Positions 24,696 through 33,763 of a stretch of 34,317 bases of DNA are shown here, one piece after another. Source of the DNA: Aphanizomenon flos-aquae FACHB-1287 (GTDB lineage: Bacteria > Cyanobacteriota > Cyanobacteriia > Cyanobacteriales > Nostocaceae). The position numbers and the translations under genes were made by a program. The stretch is taken from the NCBI RefSeq assembly GCF_014698755.1, contig NZ_JACJTO010000042.1, positions 1 to 34,317 of the forward strand. The letters are read 5' to 3'. The notes under the pieces were generated by a model that saw only the letters and a list, made by a program, of their open reading frames with translations, made no database searches and was not told where the DNA came from. How positions within the stretch are numbered: the first letter of the stretch is position 1; each line of letters begins with the position of its first letter.

Positions 24696-24810
24696 TCTCG
24701 TTCCCATACTCTGTATGGGAATGAATTACGGAAGGCTCTGCCTTCATTGATACTAAGTTATGGAGGCAGAGCCTCTCAGTAGCATTCCCAGTCGGAGACT
24801 GGGAACGAGA
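24696..24810. repeat. Triple-hairpin repeat, copy 4 (divergent stems)
   Basis: Same three-hairpin plan and outer inverted ends (TCTCGTTCCC/GGGAACGAGA) as the copies at 3046, 5187 and 7100. Hairpin 1 is CCCATAC-TCT-GTATGGG and hairpin 3 is CCCAGTC-GGA-GACTGGG: both stems changed on both sides, so pairing is kept. The middle stem is the same 11 bp. Confidence 0.85.
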
Positions 24811-24830
24811 AAAAATAGTTTGATGCTCTT

Positions 24831-24858
24831 GGTGCGTTATGACTCATGCTAACGCACC
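24831..24858. repeat. GGTGCGTTA palindromic repeat
   Basis: GGTGCGTTA (24831-24839) and TAACGCACC (24850-24858) form a 9-bp hairpin, the same core as at 3222-3260. Confidence 0.7.
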
Positions 24859-24925
24859 CTACAAATACTTACTTCCCGTTCGCAACATTCCCTATTGGGC
24901 TGTTCGCAACTGCGCTAATGGATAG

Positions 24926-25102
24926 TTACTTCCCATCATCAACATACCCTATTAGTTTTCCCTCCAGATTATAAAGAGGCCATATTTTACCACCTAAGAT
25001 TACCATAATTTCGTTATCAGTTAGCTCATACAAAAAGCTTTCAGAATCGATAAAAAAATCAGAACCAGCAGGATGTAGTTCAGATATTACAATATTAGCC
25101 AT
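24926..25102 (-). CDS. Short double-glycine leader peptide (RiPP/bacteriocin-like precursor)
   Basis: 58 aa, ATG 25102 to TAA 24926. A strong SD (AAGGAG) lies 9 nt before the ATG, so it is probably real despite its size. The first 38 residues look like a double-glycine leader: MANIVISELHPAGSDFF, then SESFLYELTDNEIMVILGG. The acidic ELTDNE-hydrophobic-GG ending is the typical cleavage site for C39 peptidase transporters in Nif11-like/CTB-type peptides of cyanobacteria. The 20-residue remainder is KIWPLYNLEGKLIGYVDDGK, without Cys. No maturation enzyme or peptidase-containing transporter is next to it. It could also be a small regulatory protein with chance GG. Confidence 0.7.
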   Translation of the reverse strand: MANIVISELHPAGSDFFIDSESFLYELTDNEIMVILGGKIWPLYNLEGKLIGYVDDGK

Positions 25103-25226
25103 CTTCGTATTCTCCTTGGTTTTAAAAAGTCAAAAAATCTAGAAAACCGGAAACGTTGTACTTTTTCATTTCCTGACTACATCCTATTAAAAATAAAAAC
25201 ATCTGTCTAGAGACTTAGACAAAATA

Positions 25227-25259
25227 AAAGTGACATAATTGTTTCAGTTTTGTCACTTT
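25227..25259. repeat. 33-bp repeat with inverted ends, copy A
   Basis: AAAGTGACA at the left and TGTCACTTT at the right are inverted. 29 of 33 bases match copy B at 25369 in the same orientation, 142 bp away. It sits upstream of the short peptide gene. Operator or transposon-end role possible; not determined. Confidence 0.6.
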
Positions 25260-25368
25260 CAATAGCTTGATGATAACAGCATTTTCCGCACAAATATCCG
25301 TAAAATTGCCCTTTTAGGTTGAAAATATCACTAAGAAACAGACAACTACGGACTAAAAATAGCCAAAA

Positions 25369-25401
25369 AAAGGGACATAATTGCTGCAATTTTGTCACTT
25401 T
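25369..25401. repeat. 33-bp repeat with inverted ends, copy B
   Basis: AAAGGGACA at the left and TGTCACTTT at the right; direct repeat of 25227-25259. The space between and around the copies (25103-25599) shows no supported gene. Confidence 0.6.
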
Positions 25402-25525
25402 TGCCTATTAACTTAAATATAAATAGATTCCTAAATTATTAAATAATTTAGATATATGTATTAGCTCTTATAAGCGTAAATTATATGAGATATGCAATTT
25501 ATTTTACATAACTACCTAATCAGAT

Positions 25526-25552
25526 GGTGGGTTACGCTTTTGCTAACCCACC
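25526..25552. repeat. GGTGGGTTA palindromic repeat
   Basis: GGTGGGTTA (25526-25534) pairs with TAACCCACC (25544-25552). Compared with the repeat at 24831 both arms changed together (GCG to GGG and CGC to CCC), which keeps the hairpin. It may end the ABC-F transcript (stop at 25600). Confidence 0.65.
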
Positions 25553-25599
25553 CTACGTATATTTGAAGATTTCAACAAGACGATTAATTTAATTGCAAC

Positions 25600-27507
25600 C
25601 TAAGAATCCATTTCCGCTAATTCTAACCAACGTTCTGTGGACAAATCAATATTTTTCTTGAGAGTTTCCACCTGTTCATAAAGTTTTTGCACTTCGCTAT
25701 AATTTCCAGCTACAGTTGCTAACTTCTTTTCTAATGCTGTTTTATCAGCTTCTAATTTGGCAATTTTTCCTTCTAATTCTGCAAATTCCCGTCTTTCCCA
25801 ATTGGATAATCTGCGGCGTTTTTTAGTCTCTGTAACAGGAGAGACAACCTTTTCTTCGACAATTACAGGTTTTTGTGTTTCTTGTTTTTCTGCTTCCTCA
25901 GCTTTTTTATAATCTAAATAAATGGAATAATTACCCGGATATTGACGTAAACCTCCACCTTCTTCTAAAGCAAAAATTCTATCTACCGTCCGATCTAAAA
26001 AGTAACGATCATGAGAAACTACTATTACACAACCATTAAAATCTTCTAAATAGTCTTCTAATACCGCTAATGTCTGTACATCTAAATCATTAGTCGGTTC
26101 ATCTAAAATCAACACATTGGGCGCACTAATGAGAATACGTAATAAAAATAAACGGCGTTTTTCTCCTCCAGAAAGTTTATGAATGGGTGCATATTGTTGA
26201 TTTCCCGGAAACAAAAATCTCTCTAACATTTGGGAAGCAGTGATTTTAGTTCCGTCGGATATTTCAATAAATTCTCCTTCTTCTTTAATATAATCAATTA
26301 CTCGCTGATCTTCATTCACAGCCGTTAACAATTCTTCTGAATGTTGGTTAAAATAACCAATATGAATTGTAGTTCCAATTTCTACAATACCAGAATCTGG
26401 TTTAATTCTGGCGGTAATAATATCCATTAAAGTAGATTTTCCGGCACCATTTCCACCAATAATACCAATTCTATCTTCTGGACTAAATTCATAGGTAAAA
26501 TCCTTAATTAAGGTTCTACTATTATAGGCTTTACTAACATTTTTCAGTTCAATAACTTTCTTACCAATACGACGGCCAACGGTAGAAATATCAACCTTAC
26601 CATTAAGTTGTTTAAATTCAGTATCTCGCAAAGCATGAGCGCGTTCAATTCTGGCTTTTTGTTTCGTGCTTCTAGCTTTTGGTCCTTTTTTTAACCATTC
26701 TAATTCTCGTCGTAAAATTCCTTGATGTTTCCGTTGAGTGCTAACAGCGGACTCTTCAGCTAAGGCCTTTTTTTCTAGATAATAGGAATAATTACCTGTA
26801 TAATTGTAAATATCACCTCGATCAATTTCGATAATTCTATTAGTAACCCGATCTAAAAAATAACGATCATGAGTAATTAATAAAAGTGCGCCACGATAGC
26901 GATTTAAATAACTTTGTAACCATTCTACAGACAGAGCGTCAAGATGGTTTGTCGGTTCATCCATTAATAATAAATCAGGTTCTGATATTAAGGCTGCGGC
27001 TAAAGCAATACGCTTGCGATATCCTCCTGATAGTGTACCAACTTTCACATCAAAATCAGCAATTCCTAGTTTTGTTAAAATGATTTTAGCGTTGGTTTCT
27101 ACTTCCCATGCACCTGTAGCATCCATGCGCTGCACTACACTGGAAAGATGAGACATTAATTGACTATCATCGGGATAATGTGCCAATTTATCAGATAATT
27201 CTTCATACTCTTTAACTAGGTGCATTTGTTCACCACTGTCAGCAAATACCTGTTCTAAAACTGTGTGATTTTCGTCTATATCTGGCTGTTGGGGTAAGTA
27301 AACAATTTTCGCACCGGAATTAACTAAAATTTGCCCACTATCAATTGATTCTAAGCCGGCGATCATTTTTAATAAAGTTGATTTACCAGAACCATTAGTA
27401 CCAATTAAACCAACTTTATCATTAGTATCAAGACTAAAATTAGCATCTTTTAAAAGTTCTTTAATGCCAAAATCTTTTTTAACTGATTGTAATGTAACAA
27501 GGCTCAT
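25600..27507 (-). CDS. ABC-F family ATPase (Uup/EttA type)
   Basis: 635 aa from ATG 27507. Two ABC domains without membrane parts: Walker A GTNGSGKST and GGNGAGKST, signatures LSGGYRKRIALAAAL and LSGGEKRRLFLLRIL, Walker B LLLMDEPTNHLD and VLILDEPTNDLD. A linker (about residues 230-300, rich in charged residues) is the ABC-F P-site tRNA interaction region. A C-terminal coiled coil (about residues 560-630, ELEGKIAKLEADKTALEKK) supports the Uup subgroup. These proteins act on ribosomes to relieve stalled translation or, in some subgroups, confer antibiotic resistance. ATG 27507 gives a normal start; 27546 adds unsupported residues. A short distance (70 bp) separates it from DUF1824. Confidence 0.9.
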   Translation of the reverse strand: MSLVTLQSVKKDFGIKELLKDANFSLDTNDKVGLIGTNGSGKSTLLKMIAGLESIDSGQILVNSGAKIVYLPQQPDIDENHTVLEQVFADSGEQMHLVKEYEELSDKLAHYPDDSQLMSHLSSVVQRMDATGAWEVETNAKIILTKLGIADFDVKVGTLSGGYRKRIALAAALISEPDLLLMDEPTNHLDALSVEWLQSYLNRYRGALLLITHDRYFLDRVTNRIIEIDRGDIYNYTGNYSYYLEKKALAEESAVSTQRKHQGILRRELEWLKKGPKARSTKQKARIERAHALRDTEFKQLNGKVDISTVGRRIGKKVIELKNVSKAYNSRTLIKDFTYEFSPEDRIGIIGGNGAGKSTLMDIITARIKPDSGIVEIGTTIHIGYFNQHSEELLTAVNEDQRVIDYIKEEGEFIEISDGTKITASQMLERFLFPGNQQYAPIHKLSGGEKRRLFLLRILISAPNVLILDEPTNDLDVQTLAVLEDYLEDFNGCVIVVSHDRYFLDRTVDRIFALEEGGGLRQYPGNYSIYLDYKKAEEAEKQETQKPVIVEEKVVSPVTETKKRRRLSNWERREFAELEGKIAKLEADKTALEKKLATVAGNYSEVQKLYEQVETLKKNIDLSTERWLELAEMDS

Positions 27508-27578
27508 ATTATCTAGTAATTTAGTGATTAAGAATGGGGTGAGCATTGCCCACCCTACAGATGATTGTAAACGAAATT

Positions 27579-27995
27579 CTAGACAAATAAATCGAGGGGT
27601 AAATGTCCATACATCTCGTTAACTCCTCCCTCTTGATAGGACTGACAAGATACTAGCACTCCCCGATGATGACCAGAATAGGAATCGAGATAACACGAGC
27701 CATTTTTGCCATTTAATTTGATGTAAACTGGTCCTTCTGGTTGTGGTAAATCAGTTGGTGCTTGATAACCCAAAGCGCGAGAATAGGTTTTCATGGCTAA
27801 AATTCCCTCTTCAGCAGTATCAGCACAAATACCTAAAATTTGATAATCGGTAAGACTGGTAAGAAAAATTAGTGCCTCACGGGTGGGAACTTTTTCTGAC
27901 GGTTTAAGAACGGGGGCAATATCCAGACAGTTAAATTTGTTGAGTATTTTCTTGGCTTCTGGGAGTGAGAGTTGCTGATGATTGGGAGTAGACAT
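27579..27995 (-). CDS. DUF1824 family protein
   Basis: 138 aa. The pattern FNCLDIAPVLKPSEKVPTRE, LTDYQILGICADTAEEG, LPQPEGPVYIKLNGKNG and SYSGHHRGVLVSCQSYQEGG identifies DUF1824, a family I know only from cyanobacteria and plastid-containing lines. No catalytic motif is known to me. It is cytosolic by composition. It lies upstream of the ABC-F gene on the same strand (70 bp), with a partial GGTGGG palindrome in the gap. Confidence 0.8.
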   Translation of the reverse strand: MSTPNHQQLSLPEAKKILNKFNCLDIAPVLKPSEKVPTREALIFLTSLTDYQILGICADTAEEGILAMKTYSRALGYQAPTDLPQPEGPVYIKLNGKNGSCYLDSYSGHHRGVLVSCQSYQEGGVNEMYGHLPLDLFV

Positions 27996-28398
27996 AATAT
28001 TGATTTGTCTAGTTTTACGTCGGGTTCTGGTTTTGGGGGTGAGATTTGCTCACATTACTGGCATTTTTGAACAAAATCAAGATTGATATGACATATTCCC
28101 TAAACTTTTGTGGAAATGTTGGCTGTATCGGTAGTCTTTGCTGAAAATTAGCACATCTGGTTTGTTGACACGGTTATTATACCCTGCTGTTTGCTGCTGG
28201 GAACAATAATTTTAGCGACAATATTTTCTAATATAATTCCCAAAACTGGAGTTTGCCAAATTACAAGTTACTAATTTCTGAAAATTATCTCTTCTATTGC
28301 TAAAGGAAGATAACTGTATCTATTGATTCAATATTGATAATAAATGAACTCAATTATGTGGTACTATTAGCTGCAAGTAATTATTAATTAATGTGGCT
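27996..28398. other. Intergenic region without a supported gene
   Basis: This 403-bp gap between divergent genes holds no open frame with a ribosome binding site, no strong hairpin and no repeat of the families described here. Promoters of DUF1824 and of the ABC exporter must lie in it, but I see no convincing -35/-10 pair. Confidence 0.6.
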
Positions 28399-30201
28399 AT
28401 GCCATTTAGATCTCCCCGATTATCAACAAAGCGTAAATATTCTGTTCGTCCCCTCCAGCGTTTATTTGAATATGGACATCAGTATATTCAACAAATTCGT
28501 CTGGCCGTCGGTGCTTCTATCCTCAATAAAGTTTTTGATTTAGCACCTCCCGTATTAATTGGTATTGCGGTAGATGTGGTAGTTAAGCAAGAGGATTCTA
28601 TTATTGCCCGATTAGGGGTAAAAGACATTTATGGGCAATTTCTGATTTTATCCTTGTTGACGGTGATTACTTGGGTGTTGGAGTCATTGTTTGAATATGC
28701 CTATAAATTACTATGGCGCAATTTGGGACAGAATATTCAGCATAATTTACGGTTGGACGCATATAAACATTTACAGGAATTAGAATTAGCTTATTTTGAA
28801 GAACGTAGCACTGGTGGTTTGATGTCTATCCTCAGTGATGATATTAACCAATTAGAGCGGTTTTTGGATGTGGGTGCAAACGATATTATTCAAGTAACTA
28901 CTACTATTATTATCGTTGGCGGTGCTTTTTTTATTTTAGCGCCTAGTGTGGCTGGTCTGGCAATTTTGCCCATGCCATTTATTCTCATTGGTTCGGTATT
29001 TTTTCAGAAATTTCTTGCACCTCGTTATGCTGAGGTTCGGGAAAAAGTAGGATTACTCAATAGCAGATTATCTAATAATTTGAGTGGAATTACTACCATT
29101 AAAAGTTTTACGGCAGAAATTTATGAAGCAGCGCGTGTAGAATCAGAAAGTAATGCCTATCGTCAAAGTAATGCCAAAGCGATCGCTTTATCTGCCGGTT
29201 ATATTCCGATTATTCGGATGTTCATTTTAATAGCTTTTACAATATTGCTATTATTTGGCGGTATGGCAGCAGTAGAGGGCAAATTGGCTGTAGGTGCTTA
29301 TAGTTCTTTGGTGTTTTTAGTCCAGCTTTTACTGTGGCCATTAACCAGATTAGGAGATACTTTTGATTTATATCAAAGGGCGATGGCTTCTACTAATCGA
29401 GTTATGGATTTGTTAGATACTCCCATGGCAATTCATCCTGGAAATATTGATTTACCTATAGATATGATTCGCGGGGCTTTAGAATTTCAAAATGTGAGTT
29501 TTGCTTATCAAAATAGAAACCCAATTATTCACAATTTATCTTTAGAAATTCCTGCAGGCCATACAATTGCCATTGTGGGTTCAACAGGTTCAGGAAAAAG
29601 CACATTAGTTAAACTATTACTGCGGTTTTATGAAGTGCAAAATGGGAAAATTACTTTAGATGGAATTGATTTACAACAGTTAAATTTGCAAGATTTACGC
29701 CGCTCTATTGGTTTAGTGAGTCAGGATGTATTTTTATTTCATGGTACAGTGGGAGAAAATATTGCCTATGGGACTTTTACTGCTACCAATGATGATATAA
29801 TCATAGCGGCAAAAATCGCAGAGGCTAATGATTTTATTATGAGTTTGCCCCAAGGTTATGAGACAATAGTAGGGGAAAGGGGACAAAAATTATCTGGAGG
29901 ACAAAGACAACGAATTGCGATCGCTCGCGCAGTATTAAAAGATCCACCAATTCTCATTTTAGATGAAGCTACCTCAGCAGTAGACAATGAAACTGAAGCT
30001 GCTATTCAACGTTCTTTAGAACGAATTACCGTCAATAGAACTACTATAGCCATAGCTCACCGTCTTTCCACAATTCGCAACGCTGATTGTATTTATGTCA
30101 TGGAACATGGTAAATTAGTAGAAGCAGGAACTCATGAACAACTATTAGAGAAAAATGGTATTTACACAAGCCTCTGGCGGGTGCAATCTGGGTTAAAATA
30201 G
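28399..30201 (+). CDS. ABC exporter half-transporter (permease fused to ATPase)
   Basis: 600 aa from ATG 28399. Six-helix exporter membrane domain (residues about 35-315), then an ATPase domain with Walker [10 protein letters not shown] (about residue 390), Q loop, signature [14 protein letters not shown], Walker [13 protein letters not shown] and switch His IAIAHRLST. It works as a homodimer in the plasma membrane. No C39 peptidase domain is present, so it is not a double-glycine peptide exporter. Lipid, drug or peptide substrates are possible; substrate not predictable. Followed at 20 bp by a CcmS-like gene. Confidence 0.88.
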   Translation: MPFRSPRLSTKRKYSVRPLQRLFEYGHQYIQQIRLAVGASILNKVFDLAPPVLIGIAVDVVVKQEDSIIARLGVKDIYGQFLILSLLTVITWVLESLFEYAYKLLWRNLGQNIQHNLRLDAYKHLQELELAYFEERSTGGLMSILSDDINQLERFLDVGANDIIQVTTTIIIVGGAFFILAPSVAGLAILPMPFILIGSVFFQKFLAPRYAEVREKVGLLNSRLSNNLSGITTIKSFTAEIYEAARVESESNAYRQSNAKAIALSAGYIPIIRMFILIAFTILLLFGGMAAVEGKLAVGAYSSLVFLVQLLLWPLTRLGDTFDLYQRAMASTNRVMDLLDTPMAIHPGNIDLPIDMIRGALEFQNVSFAYQNRNPIIHNLSLEIPAGHTIAIVGSTGSGKSTLVKLLLRFYEVQNGKITLDGIDLQQLNLQDLRRSIGLVSQDVFLFHGTVGENIAYGTFTATNDDIIIAAKIAEANDFIMSLPQGYETIVGERGQKLSGGQRQRIAIARAVLKDPPILILDEATSAVDNETEAAIQRSLERITVNRTTIAIAHRLSTIRNADCIYVMEHGKLVEAGTHEQLLEKNGIYTSLWRVQSGLK

Positions 30202-30221
30202 AAAAATAAAATTACCAATTA

Positions 30222-30656
30222 ATGATTATGTTTAGTATTCCTCAACCCGAAACAGCAGAGAACAAATGGCGCGGACAGTTAGATAGATTTGTCAAAAATA
30301 ATCAGTTAGAACTAGCCGCACTTTTTTGGGGATTGTGGTTAGAAAATGGTAATCGTCAGGGGACTATTGGGATTGATTTACAACCAACTCCCCATTTTGT
30401 CTATTGTCCGCAAACCGAAATAGAAAAATTAAATGAGCGAGTTGAAAATCGTCTCCAAGAAATTTTGGGAATTATTGATAATAACCAACCCGAAACAGAA
30501 GTAGTCATGATTGGAATTGGGAAAGGGGAAATTAAGTTAATTCAATTTGTACCCAAATCATCACCAGAAACTTGTTTTCAAGAACTGGGAAAAGATATAG
30601 ATGAATTATTAGATTTACTAGAACAGCGATTAATTGAGCAAATTAGCGATCGCTAG
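30222..30656 (+). CDS. ccmS: CcmS-like protein (beta-carboxysome assembly chaperone family)
   Basis: 144 aa. The pattern WRGQLDRFVKNNQLELAALF, WGLWLENGNRQGTIGIDL, PTPHFVYCPQTEIEKLN and ENRLQEILGIID, with ELGKDIDELLDLLEQRL near the end, is what I associate with cyanobacterial CcmS, an assembly factor for the CcmK/CcmM shell or core of the beta-carboxysome. I name it from memory of the family, without a search. No carboxysome genes are near. It starts 20 bp after the ABC exporter and probably shares its transcript. Start may be 30222 or 30228. Confidence 0.6.
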   Translation: MIMFSIPQPETAENKWRGQLDRFVKNNQLELAALFWGLWLENGNRQGTIGIDLQPTPHFVYCPQTEIEKLNERVENRLQEILGIIDNNQPETEVVMIGIGKGEIKLIQFVPKSSPETCFQELGKDIDELLDLLEQRLIEQISDR

Positions 30657-30725
30657 AAGCATTGATTCTGCTAGAATAGATCAGGAAAAATACACAATAT
30701 CAGAAAAAGTGCTACTACTAGAAAA

Positions 30726-31952
30726 ATGATGATTTTGGCTCAAAGCTTAACTATTGATACAGTTTTAGTAAATAAATGTATCCAGTTCACAACCTGGGGA
30801 TTTTCCTCCCTCCTACTCGCAGAAATTGTCAGAGACGCTTATCATGCTTTGTGTCATCAAATAACATGGTTAGCGAAATGGCATAATAAACATCATGCTG
30901 TATATAAACGGGATTTAACTTTAATTTCCCAAAAAGCCTACGTAGATTCCCAATTGTATCATGATATCGTTGAATCTGTCATATTAGTAGTAATTTTAAC
31001 AATAATTGCCTTACTAGCGCATCAATGGGGATTGTGGTTAGGAGTCGCTTATGCTGTTACTTTTTTATACGGTGCATCTCTGCGATATTTCCAAGGAACA
31101 ATAGACACAGATTATAATCATTTACCCGGAGCATTAGACACAATTCCCTCCGTTTTGTGGGTAAATAGAAGCTATCATTGGCGACATCATTTTGATGATG
31201 TTAACGCTTACTATAGTGGTGTATTTCCCCTAGTGGATAAAATATTAGGAACAGGACTTTCTCTCAAAGGTAAAACTGTCGCTTTAACAGGTGCTTCCGG
31301 TGCATTAGGACAAGCATTAGCAGCGGAATTATTAAAGCATAACGCCAAAATTGTGGCATTAACAACCAACCCGGAAAAAATCGCAATTCAACCGCGGGTT
31401 AAAGTTGTAAAATGGGAATTAGGTAATGAAACTCAACTAAAAGAAAGTTTAGAAAAAGTTGATATTCTCATTATCAATCATGGCGTAAATGTCTATGGAA
31501 ATAGAAATTCTACCGACATTTATAACTCCTATCAAATTAACACCTTTTCCGCATTAAAATTGATAGATATTTTTTCTGCAACCGTCACCGGACCCCAAGA
31601 CAAAGCCACCAAAGAAATATGGGTAAATACATCAGAAGCCGAAGTTTCTCCAGCCTTAAGTCCCTTGTATGAACTAAGCAAAAGAGCATTAGGGGATATT
31701 GTCACCCTCAAAAGATTAGATCAAAATTGTGTAATTCGCAAATTAATTTTAGGACCATTCAAAAGTCAACTAAACCCCTATGGTGTAATGTCAGCAAATC
31801 AAGTTGCAAAGGGAATTTTATTTTTTGCAAAACGGGATTTCAGAAATATTATCGTCACAGTCAACCCCTTGACCTATATACTATTTCCCATCAAAGAACT
31901 TAGCACCTGGCTGTACTATCGGATTTTTAGTAAAAGGATGAAAAGCAAATAA
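30726..31952 (+). CDS. Bifunctional sterol desaturase/short-chain dehydrogenase fusion
   Basis: 408 aa. The first 175 residues form a membrane desaturase/hydroxylase-like domain with di-iron His clusters: HALCHQ and KWHNKHH (about residues 40-57), and YHWRHH (about residue 150). From residue 180 an SDR domain follows: VALTGASGALGQALA (NADP-binding), IINHGVNVYG, and YELSK (YxxxK catalytic Tyr/Lys, about residue 318). This fusion is a cyanobacterial gene family. The substrate (carotenoid, lipid or sterol-like) is unknown. Hydrophobic residues near the C-terminus may anchor to membranes. It follows the CcmS-like gene by 69 bp. Confidence 0.82.
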   Translation: MMILAQSLTIDTVLVNKCIQFTTWGFSSLLLAEIVRDAYHALCHQITWLAKWHNKHHAVYKRDLTLISQKAYVDSQLYHDIVESVILVVILTIIALLAHQWGLWLGVAYAVTFLYGASLRYFQGTIDTDYNHLPGALDTIPSVLWVNRSYHWRHHFDDVNAYYSGVFPLVDKILGTGLSLKGKTVALTGASGALGQALAAELLKHNAKIVALTTNPEKIAIQPRVKVVKWELGNETQLKESLEKVDILIINHGVNVYGNRNSTDIYNSYQINTFSALKLIDIFSATVTGPQDKATKEIWVNTSEAEVSPALSPLYELSKRALGDIVTLKRLDQNCVIRKLILGPFKSQLNPYGVMSANQVAKGILFFAKRDFRNIIVTVNPLTYILFPIKELSTWLYYRIFSKRMKSK

Positions 31953-32092
31953 TTATAAAAATAACGTTGCTAAATAAAATCTAACAGTCTCCTTTCTCTC
32001 CACCTCCGTGTCCTCCGCGCCTGGAGTGGTTCGTATCAAATAATATGACTGATGATTTGTGAAAATGATCTAATCTCAAAATAACATAGTAT

Positions 32093-32120
32093 ACTGGGGT
32101 TAGTCGTATTTAACCCCAGT
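32093..32120. repeat. ACTGGGGTTA hairpin
   Basis: ACTGGGGTTA (32093-32102) pairs with TAACCCCAGT (32111-32120), loop 8 nt. No T run follows on the plus strand. The 31953-32320 gap also contains a short frame at about 32132-32257 with hydrophobic residues (e.g. LWQILFMSGLLFIPLVIHL), without start codon, perhaps a relic of a membrane protein gene, and a CCTCCGTGTCCTCCGCGCC-type dispersed repeat at 32000-32025. Confidence 0.55.
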
Positions 32121-32320
32121 TGGATGAGCGAAAACAACTAACGCTGCCGAAAATTTCGGAGTTGCTTATAGTCTAATATTCCCTCTTTGGCAAATATTAT
32201 TTATGAGCGGTCTTCTCTTCATTCCCTTGGTTATTCATTTAAGCCCCAATAACTCTTAACCCCGAAATATTGAGGGGATACAGTTTTTGGATAATTACAA
32301 AAGTTTTAACTGAGGTAAAA

Positions 32321-33760
32321 ATGGAAGTTGAAACTATATTAGTCAATCGCTACGAAATCTGCCAACAGCTTAGTAAAAAGGCAGCACGACAGACATTCTT
32401 AGCCAAGGATTTACATACTCAACAATTAGTTATCATCAAAACTTTACAACTTGGTCAAGAATTTCAGTGGGATGACTTGAAACTATTTGAGCGCGAAGCA
32501 AAAACTTTGCAAAATTTAAACCACCCTGGAATCCCAAAATATCTGGATTACTTTGAATCAGAAATTGATAATATTAAGAGTTTCTTTCTCATCCAAACCT
32601 ATATTGATGCTCCTTCTCTAGAAACAGTAATTCGTAACGGACGAAAATTTTCTGAAGTTGAAGTTATTGAACTAGCTGAAAGTTTTTTAAATATCCTCAC
32701 CTATCTACACGAACAAATCCCACCAATAATTCATCGAGATATTAAACCAAGTAATATTCTTTTGACTAACCGTTCTGGTAATAGTATCGGCAATCTCTAT
32801 TTAGTAGACTTTGGTTCAGTACAAACTGTAGCGAGTAAAGATAGCGGGACGATAACTATAGTAGGTAGCTATGGTTATATGCCTTTTGAACAATTCTCTG
32901 GACAAACAACAATAGCTTCAGATTTGTATAGTTTTGGGATGACTCTAATTTATTTAATGACGGGAGTTCACCCTGCTGAACTGCCACAAGTTAATGGAAG
33001 AGTACAGTTCAAAAATATTGCTATTAATAATAAGTTGATCCGATGGTTGGAGAAGATGACACATCCTTTTGCTGATCAACGATTTGATTCTGCAAAAGTA
33101 GCAATAGCTGAACTTAAATCTAAAAATGAAAGTCATAGCGATGATTCCCATCTTAGACCTGTCGGTAGCAAGGTAAAACTATACCGAGATCAAAATAAAC
33201 TAGAAATAGTGTTTGAAAAAAAGCGGAAAAAACAAATTACTACAGTAATTGTAATATTTTTGTTTTTTGGGATGATATTTGCAGGAGGTGCTATAATTCT
33301 CGCCTTGTTAATGATTGGGATATTAATTAAGGTAATTCCAATAATAATTAACATCATCAATCCGAATTTAAATGCTTCAACATTTTATAAAATCATATCC
33401 ATTAATCGGAACTCGACTATCAGGATAGGCTTAGGCTTTGCTGATGACATATCAGAACCTAAACAATGGCAAAACTCATCTTTTATCAATCTTTTAGTGT
33501 ATAACGCCGGCTATACATTTGATAACTATTTAAATGACCGAGGGAGCGTAGTAAATCAGACAGTAACAATTCAGCCCAAGTTATTTATGTACTCAGAACA
33601 TGGTATTGAATACGAAGTTGGTGATGATGAATATCAACTATCTCAAGGTGAATTATTATGGCTAGGACAGGAAATAAGTGATTTTTTAGGGATAGAAATG
33701 AAAGTTATTTATCCAACTCCAAAAGTGCCACCAGAAATTAGCTGTGGAGGAGGTTGTTGA
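32321..33760 (+). CDS. Ser/Thr protein kinase with C-terminal membrane segments
   Basis: 479 aa from ATG 32321 (SD GAGGT 5 nt upstream). Kinase motifs: Lys in LVIIKTL, Glu in LFEREAKTL, catalytic loop IIHRDIKPSNILL, LVDFGSV, GSYGYMPFEQF and SDLYSFGMTLIYLMTG. The Gly-rich loop is degenerate: LSKKAARQTFLAKD has no GxGxxG glycines, so ATP binding may be weak or altered. After residue 270 a linker leads to two membrane segments (about residues 303-345) and a C-terminal extracytoplasmic or cytosolic domain of unknown type ending EISCGGGC. The kinase senses or relays an unknown signal. It is followed by a truncated partner-like gene 3 bp downstream. Confidence 0.85.
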   Translation: MEVETILVNRYEICQQLSKKAARQTFLAKDLHTQQLVIIKTLQLGQEFQWDDLKLFEREAKTLQNLNHPGIPKYLDYFESEIDNIKSFFLIQTYIDAPSLETVIRNGRKFSEVEVIELAESFLNILTYLHEQIPPIIHRDIKPSNILLTNRSGNSIGNLYLVDFGSVQTVASKDSGTITIVGSYGYMPFEQFSGQTTIASDLYSFGMTLIYLMTGVHPAELPQVNGRVQFKNIAINNKLIRWLEKMTHPFADQRFDSAKVAIAELKSKNESHSDDSHLRPVGSKVKLYRDQNKLEIVFEKKRKKQITTVIVIFLFFGMIFAGGAIILALLMIGILIKVIPIIINIINPNLNASTFYKIISINRNSTIRIGLGFADDISEPKQWQNSSFINLLVYNAGYTFDNYLNDRGSVVNQTVTIQPKLFMYSEHGIEYEVGDDEYQLSQGELLWLGQEISDFLGIEMKVIYPTPKVPPEISCGGGC

Positions 33761-33763
33761 TTG

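Noticed and set aside
25207-25398. 63-aa minus-strand frame, Cys/Phe-rich
   Set aside because: Spans both 33-bp repeats; no ribosome site, no recognisable domain.
25227-25401. Ends of a CRISPR-associated transposon
   Set aside because: GTGACA/TGTCAC motifs recall such ends, but no tns genes, Cas12k or CRISPR array is in the window, and only two copies are present.
30222-30656. Alternative idea that the CcmS-like protein belongs to the ABC exporter function
   Set aside because: Adjacency only; the family pattern points to the CcmS group, and no transport motif is present.
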